Positions 16,082 through 23,951 of a stretch of 64,000 bases of DNA are shown in pieces (within the stretch, counting starts at the first letter, position 1; every line of letters begins with the position of its first letter). This DNA comes from an uncultured Draconibacterium sp. (GTDB taxonomy: Bacteria > Bacteroidota > Bacteroidia > Bacteroidales > Prolixibacteraceae). Below the pieces are notes generated by a model that saw only the letters and a list, made by a program, of their open reading frames with translations, made no database searches and was not told where the DNA came from. Location of the stretch: assembly GCF_963674925.1 (NCBI RefSeq), contig NZ_OY771649.1, forward strand, positions 434,001 through 498,000, written 5' to 3'. The translations under genes were made by a program, and so were the position numbers.

Positions 16082-18685
16082 ATGAGTAACCTGCAAGATG
16101 ATGTCCGGAAATTCGTTCTCGAGATTGAAGAAAGCAAAAACAATGGCGAAACTCTCGCCAACCTCACCAAGCTCCAGAAGGAAACTGCCAAATACCGGCA
16201 GGAGAACGAGGAGCTGCAGAAAGTAATGGCCCACCTCGATGCCAAAGGCCAGCGCAACTCCAAAACCTACAAAGAAATGGAGGCGAAGCTGAAAGCCAAC
16301 AAAACAGCTATTCGTCAAAATGGTGTAGCCATGAAAGGTCTGGAGAAGAATCTCGATCTGGTTTACATGTCATCCGGTCAGCTCAAAAAACGAATGCGCG
16401 AGCTGCAGTCGGCTTTAAGTACAACCAGTGAAAAAGCAAACCCTACCGAATACAAACGTCTGGAAGATCAAATCGACCAGGTTGGAGAAGCAATGGGCCG
16501 GTTAAAAGGCAAATCCAACCAGGCACAAGGCTTTCTCGGAAAAATGAAAGGTGCCGCAGCTGGTATTCTTCCGGCATTGGGTCCGGCTGCTTTGGTGGCC
16601 GGTGCAGCTGCCGCTGCGAAAAAGATATTCGACCTCTCGAAACAAACAATGGAATATCGCCAGCAAATGCAAAAGCTCACCGGCGAAAGTGGTCAGCAGC
16701 TGGCAGATCTTACCGCACAAGTCGATGCCTCGGCCAAAACATTCCAGAAAGACTTTAATGAGCTGGCTGTGGCAAATCACAACTTTGCCGAAAGCATGGG
16801 GATAAGCGAGCAGGCTTCCCAGAAACTAATCGACAAAGGGTTTCTTGCCGGTGCCGATGCTTCGGACGAATTTCTTGACCGACTGCGCGAATACGGACCG
16901 CAATTTAAAGCTGCCGGTGTCGATGCCGAAACGGCCATTGCCATAATGACACAGGAGGTAAAATCGGGTATTTATTCCGACAAAGGATCTGACACCATCA
17001 AAGAAGGTACGATCCGCCTGCGCGAAATGAGCAATGCAACCCGCGATGCGCTCAATGGGATTGGTATATCATCCACTAAGCTCGAGGCCGATCTGAAGAA
17101 AGGAACCATTTCCTATTTCGATGCTATTCAGATGGTGTCCGATAAACTTGGAGACCTTCCGTCACAAAGCTCTGCAGTTGGTACTGCCATCGCCGATATT
17201 TTTGGCGGTGCTGGTGAAGATGCCGGTCTTGAATACATAAAAATGCTTGGTACAGTCGAAACCAGTATGGACAAAATGGTGGAAGGTGCCGGCGAAACGG
17301 CTCAGGCTCAACAAAAATTGCTCGATGCCAACAACAAACTTGGCAAAGCCTGGAGCGATATGTTAGGAACTGGTACCGGTACGTTTACTGCCTTAAAAGC
17401 CGGTGCAAAATCATTGCTGGCTGATGGCTTAATCGGAGTAACAAAAGGCTTGGCCAGCATTCGAGATTGGTTTGTGGCCATCTATAACGAAAGTCTACCG
17501 GTACGTGCGGGCCTCAATTATATGTTTGCCATGTGGAAAACCGGAATTAACCTGGTTAAAACACAGCTACAGGGTTTATGGGAAGGGTTGAAATTGGGAG
17601 GCAAATTACTGCAGGGAATTCTAACCTGGGATAAGGAGCTGATTAAAGAAGCTTTCAGTGACTTTAAAGAAAATGTAAAAACAAAAGCTGTTGAAAATGC
17701 AAAAGCAGTTGGCAATGCATGGGCCAATGCATACAACGAAACACTCAGTGGTAAAATGGTGCCGGTTAAACAGGTAGTTGAAACACAAAATACTACTACA
17801 AATACTACCAATACGGTTAAAACATCTTCCGGAGGAGACGGCTATTCATCCAACGATGGATTGGCTCAAAGCCTTAAAATTGCTACCGAGGCCAATAATG
17901 CGTACAAAGATTTAGTACTCGAAAATGCCGATATAATCGATCAAGCAATAAGGGAGAGTTCGAAAAATCAAAGTACATCACAAGCCCGGGCGGCAGCTGA
18001 TGCCATGCGTACAAGTGAAGCGTTTACCAGGTTCGAACAACAACAGGTCCGGAAACGCGAAGAGCTGTATTTAAGCTGGGCGCTCACCGTTGGTCAGAGC
18101 TTTGGACAGTTAATGACTGATTCTGAAGCAACATATAAAGATTACCTGAAACAAACCATCCTGATGGCTCTCGATGCGCTGCACCAGTTCTTCTTAATAG
18201 AGAAAGCAAAAGCAATTATTTCAGGCATGGCAAAAGGACCTTTTGGTATACTTGAAGCGGTAGGGAAAGTCGTTGCTATGGAATTAGCGTATCAGGCCGT
18301 TCGAGGAGTAGTGGCTAAAAATTTGTACACAGGTGGTTTTGCCGGGTATACAGAACCGGGAGGGAAGTACGATAAAAAGCAATTGGTACAGTTACACGGA
18401 TCTGAGTATGTTGTGCCAATTGAAGGCACGCACAACCCGTCTATTAAACGGGTACTCGATATTATGGAGTTGGCCCGCAGAAATGGTACACTGTCATCCA
18501 TAAACTTGCCTGCAGCTGTATCTGCAACTTCCGGTGGATCCTCTACTCAGTTAGTTGTTCTCGATTCCACTGATTTCGACAAGGCCGTTACCAGGTTAGA
18601 AAAACTCAAGATCCCATTCTCATACGACAAATTCGAAAAACTAGAAAAAGAATACAAACGCCAGCAGCAAGGATCCGGCATGTAG
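16082..18685 (+). CDS. Phage tail tape measure protein
   Basis: 867 residues. Order: N-terminal coiled coil (~1-150), an Ala/Gly-rich hydrophobic stretch (GILPALGPAALVAGAAAAA, ~157-175), a TP901-type tape measure core (~190-420: MQKLTGESGQQLADLT, FNELAVANHNFAESMGIS, GTAIADIFGGAGEDAGLEYI), hydrophobic helices, then the typical end with AYQAVRGVVAKNLYTGGFAGYTEPGG and LHGSEYVVP. It sets tail length and occupies the tail lumen; its presence means a long-tailed phage (sipho- or myovirus). At this length the tail would be fairly short. Confidence 0.88.
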   Translation: MSNLQDDVRKFVLEIEESKNNGETLANLTKLQKETAKYRQENEELQKVMAHLDAKGQRNSKTYKEMEAKLKANKTAIRQNGVAMKGLEKNLDLVYMSSGQLKKRMRELQSALSTTSEKANPTEYKRLEDQIDQVGEAMGRLKGKSNQAQGFLGKMKGAAAGILPALGPAALVAGAAAAAKKIFDLSKQTMEYRQQMQKLTGESGQQLADLTAQVDASAKTFQKDFNELAVANHNFAESMGISEQASQKLIDKGFLAGADASDEFLDRLREYGPQFKAAGVDAETAIAIMTQEVKSGIYSDKGSDTIKEGTIRLREMSNATRDALNGIGISSTKLEADLKKGTISYFDAIQMVSDKLGDLPSQSSAVGTAIADIFGGAGEDAGLEYIKMLGTVETSMDKMVEGAGETAQAQQKLLDANNKLGKAWSDMLGTGTGTFTALKAGAKSLLADGLIGVTKGLASIRDWFVAIYNESLPVRAGLNYMFAMWKTGINLVKTQLQGLWEGLKLGGKLLQGILTWDKELIKEAFSDFKENVKTKAVENAKAVGNAWANAYNETLSGKMVPVKQVVETQNTTTNTTNTVKTSSGGDGYSSNDGLAQSLKIATEANNAYKDLVLENADIIDQAIRESSKNQSTSQARAAADAMRTSEAFTRFEQQQVRKREELYLSWALTVGQSFGQLMTDSEATYKDYLKQTILMALDALHQFFLIEKAKAIISGMAKGPFGILEAVGKVVAMELAYQAVRGVVAKNLYTGGFAGYTEPGGKYDKKQLVQLHGSEYVVPIEGTHNPSIKRVLDIMELARRNGTLSSINLPAAVSATSGGSSTQLVVLDSTDFDKAVTRLEKLKIPFSYDKFEKLEKEYKRQQQGSGM

Positions 18686-18688
18686 CGG

Positions 18689-18708
18689 CACTGAGCGAAG
18701 TCGAAGTG
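18689..18708. repeat. REP-like element copy 2
   Basis: CACTGAGCGAAGTCGAAGTG, directly followed by TGTCCTTT. Ends are complementary, as in copy 1 but with different bases. Confidence 0.55.
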
Positions 18709-18714
18709 TCCTTT
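18707..18714 (+). promoter_or_regulatory. TGTCCTTT motif copy 4
   Basis: TGTCCTTT 31 bases before the ATG at 18746, in the only gap between tape measure and tail genes. Confidence 0.4.
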
Positions 18715-18745
18715 CCTGCAGCAGCTGAATAAACAATATTGCAGT

Positions 18746-19921
18746 ATGGCTTTAACAATTACAATACCAGGTGGAGCGGTGCAATTACAAGGCACCGAAA
18801 TGCGGGTAAAAATAAATACCGACAACGTTCAGGGCGATCTTTACCGGGTGCTGCTAAAAATAACCAGCGAAGATGCCAAGCTCGACGGTATGCCACAGAT
18901 ATTGGAAAACATTCCCGATGCCAACGGCGATGCCTGGTTCGACATCTCCGGTTTCCTTTACCGCTATTTTGTACCCACGTTTTCGGCCACCGGCGGAGTA
19001 CTGGCCACCGAGCGTGCCGATATCCCCGCACTAATTTCGTTAGATATTGGCGAAAGTTACGTCGATGCCAATTCCGTTCGTCAGGAAAACTGGGCCGGAC
19101 TTGATGGTGATCAATACCAGGTAAATGTTCTGCAGGGGGGATTATCCGAATTTGAAAAGAACCTGTACACCGAGCAGGCCACCAATTGGTACAACCAGTT
19201 TATTGTTGGCGGCAAATGGCTTACCGCTTTGCCAAGTGGTGTGAAAATTGCGCCTACTGCAGCAGCAAAACTCTGGTGCATATCTGCTGAAGCTGCAGCT
19301 CAAAACCTCACTTTTAAAGCCGATTACACCCTGCTGGATGGCACAACCGGTACCGTTTCGCAAGCCATAACCGTTAATCCCGGAAGCATTTATGAATTTA
19401 ATGTCGATCCCGCAACACTTGGACTCGATGTAGCCAGTGCAAACCCGGTTGCAAGTTACCAGTGCTACCTCGAGAACACCGGTGTTCAGGTAATCGAGAA
19501 ATTTACTTTTAACCTGGATTACACGTATTACGAATTCAACACACAGGTATTTGCCTTTAACCGTTACAGTGCAATAGATCCTTATTGGTTTACCGGCAAA
19601 GTAAAAACCAACTTCCCTGCCGAGCATACTACAGCGCAGCGCACAGCTCAAAAAACCGACACTACAAGGCAACGAACCGTAGTAATTTCTGCTAAGTCCG
19701 GACGGCGGAAATGGATCGTTAACACCGGCCATAAATCGTGGGAAGAAATTCGGGACCTGGAACATTTAATTATGAGTCGCCAGTTGTGGATCCTTGACGA
19801 AACAACCGGCTATGTAATCCCGGTAAACATCGAAAACAGTGCGGAAGCCCTTGGTGCAATAGATAAAAACCTGCACGATTTTGAGTTGGAATTAACCGAA
19901 GCCCACAATAACCGGTACTGA
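18746..19921 (+). CDS. Phage tail/baseplate protein, 391 aa
   Basis: Beta-rich protein directly after the tape measure, where distal tail or baseplate hub proteins lie. Several tandem beta-sandwich-like stretches are visible; the C-terminal domain (RKWIVNTGHKSWEEIRDLEHLIMSRQLWI) is basic and aromatic. No named family recognised. It is one base from the next gene, so the two are translated together. Confidence 0.5.
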   Translation: MALTITIPGGAVQLQGTEMRVKINTDNVQGDLYRVLLKITSEDAKLDGMPQILENIPDANGDAWFDISGFLYRYFVPTFSATGGVLATERADIPALISLDIGESYVDANSVRQENWAGLDGDQYQVNVLQGGLSEFEKNLYTEQATNWYNQFIVGGKWLTALPSGVKIAPTAAAKLWCISAEAAAQNLTFKADYTLLDGTTGTVSQAITVNPGSIYEFNVDPATLGLDVASANPVASYQCYLENTGVQVIEKFTFNLDYTYYEFNTQVFAFNRYSAIDPYWFTGKVKTNFPAEHTTAQRTAQKTDTTRQRTVVISAKSGRRKWIVNTGHKSWEEIRDLEHLIMSRQLWILDETTGYVIPVNIENSAEALGAIDKNLHDFELELTEAHNNRY

Positions 19922-19922
19922 T

Positions 19923-20255
19923 ATGGCAGGAATAACAAAGCGATTATTGAAACGAATGTTTAAAGATCACCGCATGTCGTTGCTGATCGACTGGATATCT
20001 ATCGGTATCGATCATACTTCCTATAAGTTTGGTGAAGTACTTACCGGTACCGTTGATGGGAATAACAAAACATTTACCTCTGAAAAGACACCAATCGATA
20101 TTGATAATGTGGCTTTGTCAATAAGTTACGCCTATCCTTTGCAGCCAACCGATTTTACTGTTGATGGAAATACCTGGACACTTAGCGAAAACGTTGGTGC
20201 CCCGGTTGATAATGAAAAATTGATTGCCTTTTATAAATACTCAAAATTGGAATAA
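19923..20255 (+). CDS. Small virion/tail protein, 110 aa
   Basis: Basic start (KRLLKRMFKDHRMSLL) then a beta-rich body with a recognisable phage-type segment, YAYPLQPTDFTVDGNTWTL, like short adhesin or fibre-attachment domains. It ends just before the fibre gene at 20257, so it may be the fibre's adaptor. Inference from context. Confidence 0.4.
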   Translation: MAGITKRLLKRMFKDHRMSLLIDWISIGIDHTSYKFGEVLTGTVDGNNKTFTSEKTPIDIDNVALSISYAYPLQPTDFTVDGNTWTLSENVGAPVDNEKLIAFYKYSKLE

Positions 20256-20256
20256 C

Positions 20257-22758
20257 ATGAAACGAATACTTATCATTCTATTATTGCTTGTACCGGTATT
20301 CACCTTTGCCCAACAATCCTGGGAGCGTATTAAGCCAATCTCGGCACAGGTTGAACTACTCACACCCGACACCGCGGATCTTCTCCTGGTAGAAGATATT
20401 ACCGATGGACAGCGGAAATCCTTAAAGATTCTCAACCTGCCACTCTCGCAAGCCGCGCAAGATAGCATTGAAGCTTTGTGGGCGGTTATTAATGGGCTTT
20501 CTGCAAGTTCGCACCCGGAGGCTACTTTAACCAGTGACGATACAGATGTATTTAGTTTAAATCAGGAGACACAGACATTTACTTTTACCGCAGGAAATTT
20601 GAATATAAACAAATCACAAATAGTTGACTTTGGAGATTATTTGCAAAGGACAGGCGGTACAATGCTAAATACTAATTTGGTAGGAAACATGAATGCCGAA
20701 TACTTGGGCGGAATTAGTTCTGGCAGAGTAATCTACGGAGATAATAGTTATGGTACAATAAGATGGAACACAAGTGTTGATTCAATTGGCAAGTCAGGAT
20801 TTTATTTTACAGATGGTGGAGTCCAAGGGAATCCAACAACTGAAAATTATAATATTATTCACTCGGCATACAATGTAAGTGACGATAGATATGCGTTTCA
20901 AATAGCATCAAGATATAACGGTTCTAATTTTTACATGAGAACAGGAACATCAACTGCTAATGTATGGAATGATTGGGTGGAATTGTGGCATTCAGGAAAT
21001 TTAACCGCACTATCCGGTTTGACAAATGACTTAAATGTTTCTGATTTTCCAAATGATGCAGGATATCTTACAGGATATACCGAAACCGACCCTACTGTAA
21101 ACAACGAAACCATAACCATTCAGCGAAATGGAAGTATTATCGGTAGCTTTACATTGAATCAAGGAGCAAATGAAACGTTCAATATTATAGACGAGAATAC
21201 AACATATACATCCTCTGACTTTGATCACGATCAGTTAATCAACGCACACAACTTGACAACAGACATAGACCATGATAAATTAACTAATTTTTTAGTGTCA
21301 GAACATTTTACACAGGCCGAAATAAATATTAACCAAAGTCAAGTTTCTAACCTAATAAGCGATTTAAGTTTAAAAGCTGAGAGGCAAATAAATATATCGT
21401 GGGAAACCGGGATAATAAACAATAGCGTAGGGTTTAATTCATCAGCCGGAGAGGTGCCAACGTCGGGCACACATTTTGGTTTTTTTGCTACGCTTGACGG
21501 GAATGACGATTATGGCGGTGCATTTGTTATGCGAAACGATAACGCATTTTTTCAAACAAGAGAAGGAGGTGTTTTGCAGGGATGGAGAGAGCTTTGGCAT
21601 ACAGGAAATTTTGACCCAAATGATAAGCAAGATAATATAACCCTAACCACAACTGGAAATAGTGGAACGTCGACATTTTCTGGCAATATTTTAAATGTTC
21701 CAAACTACACACTCGCTGGACTTGGTTACTCTGTGCCATCTTTGCAAGATATTACATCTATTGGTAGTTCTACATCGGATTTAATTTATGCAAACGGGCA
21801 TATTGCATCAGATATAATATATGATATTTCAGGAGGTATTTATCTGCGGTCAACAGGTACACAAACAGTAATTTCAGGAGAAGGTGCTTCAGGTTCTATA
21901 ATCCTTAGACCACAGGGTAATGCTGTACTATCCTATCAGGCGCAATATAATAGTAGTGGTAATTTTGTAATGGGAGATTTAATTCTTTACAATTCTGGAG
22001 AAGTTTATCAGTCGTCAAGTTTAGGTAATGGTTTAGATTATTCGGCGACCGTTAATGATATAGAAAGCGGCGATATCGACGCAGTCTTCAGTTCTGCACT
22101 TATTGGGGTGTATCCGGTGTGGCATTCAGGAAATTTAACCGCACTATCCGGTTTGACAAATGACTTAAATGTTTCTGATTTTCCAAACGATGCAGGATAT
22201 CTTACAGGCTATACCGAAACCGACCCTGCCTGGGCAGCATTTAAGAATAGAGTGATCTACGGAGATAATAGTTATGGTACAATTCGAGAAAATACTAGTG
22301 TTGACGATATAGTTAAGTCTGGATTTTATTTTACAGGAAGCGGTGTAACAGGAAATCCAACCACTCACAATTATAATCTGATACATTCATCATATAATGG
22401 AGGGGCAAGGCTGTCTTATCAAATAGCAGCAAGGTATAATGCGAATGAATTCTACATGAGAACAGCCACGTCCACTGATGGCGTATGGAATTCATGGAAT
22501 GAATTATGGCATTCCGGTAATTTAGATTTATGGAATGATACAGAGGACCTATTATTAAACACCGCCGAAGTAACAATAGAAGCCTACAACGCCACAACCT
22601 GGAACGGCTCCGCTAAGGTTGTAACCCAGGATGCAATACGCGACAAAATAGAAACCTTCGGGAGCATAGCAACCAAAGGTTTCTGGACAGGCACACAAGC
22701 CGCTTACGATGCTTTGGGCAGCTACGACAGTAACACAATTTATTTCATAGAGGATTAG
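20257..22758 (+). CDS. Tail fibre with signal peptide and duplicated knob domains
   Basis: I chose ATG 20257 because it gives a clear Sec signal peptide, MKRILIILLLLVPVFTFAQQ (833 aa total); the longer frame from 20224 overlaps the upstream gene. Two copies of a receptor-knob-like module (VIYGDNSYGTIR ... FYMRT.TST..VWN.W.ELWHSGNL) occur, near residues 160-250 and 660-750, each with a GLTNDLNVSDFPNDAGY linker nearby. The C-terminus, ATKGFWTGTQAAYDALGSY...NTIYFIED, is a common fibre attachment end. A signal peptide is odd on a virion protein. AT-richer than the head genes. Confidence 0.75.
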   Translation: MKRILIILLLLVPVFTFAQQSWERIKPISAQVELLTPDTADLLLVEDITDGQRKSLKILNLPLSQAAQDSIEALWAVINGLSASSHPEATLTSDDTDVFSLNQETQTFTFTAGNLNINKSQIVDFGDYLQRTGGTMLNTNLVGNMNAEYLGGISSGRVIYGDNSYGTIRWNTSVDSIGKSGFYFTDGGVQGNPTTENYNIIHSAYNVSDDRYAFQIASRYNGSNFYMRTGTSTANVWNDWVELWHSGNLTALSGLTNDLNVSDFPNDAGYLTGYTETDPTVNNETITIQRNGSIIGSFTLNQGANETFNIIDENTTYTSSDFDHDQLINAHNLTTDIDHDKLTNFLVSEHFTQAEININQSQVSNLISDLSLKAERQINISWETGIINNSVGFNSSAGEVPTSGTHFGFFATLDGNDDYGGAFVMRNDNAFFQTREGGVLQGWRELWHTGNFDPNDKQDNITLTTTGNSGTSTFSGNILNVPNYTLAGLGYSVPSLQDITSIGSSTSDLIYANGHIASDIIYDISGGIYLRSTGTQTVISGEGASGSIILRPQGNAVLSYQAQYNSSGNFVMGDLILYNSGEVYQSSSLGNGLDYSATVNDIESGDIDAVFSSALIGVYPVWHSGNLTALSGLTNDLNVSDFPNDAGYLTGYTETDPAWAAFKNRVIYGDNSYGTIRENTSVDDIVKSGFYFTGSGVTGNPTTHNYNLIHSSYNGGARLSYQIAARYNANEFYMRTATSTDGVWNSWNELWHSGNLDLWNDTEDLLLNTAEVTIEAYNATTWNGSAKVVTQDAIRDKIETFGSIATKGFWTGTQAAYDALGSYDSNTIYFIED
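20985..21093 (+). repeat. Direct repeat within fibre gene, copy 1
   Basis: 109 bases that recur at 22119-22227 with two differences (T/C in AAATGATGC, A/C in CAGGATATAC). Encodes WHSGNLTALSGLTND and the DAGYLTGYTETDP linker. Confidence 0.9.
22119..22227 (+). repeat. Direct repeat within fibre gene, copy 2
   Basis: Second copy of the 109-base unit at 20985-21093, in frame, 1134 bases downstream. Followed by another shared stretch beginning ATCTACGGAGATAATAG that is also present at 20731. Confidence 0.9.
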
Positions 22759-22759
22759 C

Positions 22760-23512
22760 ATGAAAAATTTAATAATAGGGTTACTACTGCTCCCATTATT
22801 CGCAGTAGGGCAAATAAACGACACATGGGATGCGGTAAAGACAGGCACTACTGACATGGGTAAGATTTATGTTGGCAGTACTTTGGTTTGGGCGAAACCG
22901 TCACAAAATCCCGCTTATTTTGGCACTGGATATATGAGGTTTGCATCAAGCAGTAGTACAATGGAACTGCCAATGCCGAGCTCCGTATCATCCAACCAGG
23001 TGGCAGTAGCTGTAATAACTCTTGTAAAAACAGGAACAAGTACGGGATCTATTTCAACGCCATCAGGATGGGCAAAAGTTACGGAGTTTACGACTTCAAC
23101 AAATTACAATGTTTTGTTTGCAAAATCTCTTAACGGGAGTGAGCCATCGTCTTATGATTTTACCCAAACATTTTCAAATTTCTCATACATGTGGGGAGCA
23201 ATATTTTCCTACTCAAATGCGTCAAATTTTACGAACGCGACTACTGGTTTGTATGTAAATACTACAGGTTTTAGCGTAAACACAACTCCAACAACTGGAA
23301 GACTATGTGTTAATTTTTGTGCGATTCCGGACGGACAAACAATAAGTGTATCGGGAGATTATTCAACAAACGTAAGACTAGGTGGTAGTGGATATGGCCA
23401 AACAATCGCAGCTACTTCAGTACTTGGCGACGGAAGCCAAAAAACAGTTACATACTCTTGGCCAACACAGGTATCATTTGCAAGCACATATAATGGATTA
23501 GAAATTTATTAA
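22760..23512 (+). CDS. Exported tail-tip/adhesin-like phage protein
   Basis: 250 residues with a Sec signal peptide (MKNLIIGLLLLPLFAVGQ). The segment MGKIYVGSTLVWAK is a motif I associate with phage tail-tip and fibre proteins; the rest is a Ser/Thr/Gly-rich beta-sandwich rich in aromatic strands. It starts 2 bases after the fibre gene stop. Likely a receptor-binding accessory; precise role unknown. Confidence 0.55.
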   Translation: MKNLIIGLLLLPLFAVGQINDTWDAVKTGTTDMGKIYVGSTLVWAKPSQNPAYFGTGYMRFASSSSTMELPMPSSVSSNQVAVAVITLVKTGTSTGSISTPSGWAKVTEFTTSTNYNVLFAKSLNGSEPSSYDFTQTFSNFSYMWGAIFSYSNASNFTNATTGLYVNTTGFSVNTTPTTGRLCVNFCAIPDGQTISVSGDYSTNVRLGGSGYGQTIAATSVLGDGSQKTVTYSWPTQVSFASTYNGLEIY

Positions 23513-23517
23513 TTAAT

Positions 23518-23934
23518 ATGAAAAAGAACATCTTATTAGCGGTTTTCGCCTTGGTAGCCATTGCAGCCGCACACGCACAAACAAACGAACAGGATTCGAT
23601 TCAATTAGCAGCAGAGGCGGAACAACAAGCTTACAAGGATTCGATGGCCGCCGCTCTCGATTACCAGTATGCCACGCAAAAAATAACGCTAATGGCCGAT
23701 GCCGTGGTGTCGCTCGATACACTGAAGTATCGCCCCATTGTAATTGCCGACGATAACAATGTGTTTTACGCTACAATTGGCCAGTACGCCGTAGCATTTC
23801 AGCAATTTCAGGGGCGTATGTGGAATAAACAACGCGAGGAGGTTCGTTTGAATTTAATTAAAGGATTGCCTCCTGAGATTTCATTTCGCAATGTGAAAAC
23901 CGATGTGGCTGTTGACCCGGCCACTATTAAGTAA
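23518..23934 (+). CDS. Exported small phage protein, 138 aa
   Basis: Signal peptide MKKNILLAVFALVAIAAAHAQ followed by a mainly helical, Gln/Ala-rich body. Third consecutive gene in the fibre operon with a Sec signal (6-base spacing). No family recognised. It may be a periplasmic or outer-membrane partner of the fibre, or a conversion factor. Confidence 0.5.
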   Translation: MKKNILLAVFALVAIAAAHAQTNEQDSIQLAAEAEQQAYKDSMAAALDYQYATQKITLMADAVVSLDTLKYRPIVIADDNNVFYATIGQYAVAFQQFQGRMWNKQREEVRLNLIKGLPPEISFRNVKTDVAVDPATIK

Positions 23935-23951
23935 ACACTAAAATAACACAC

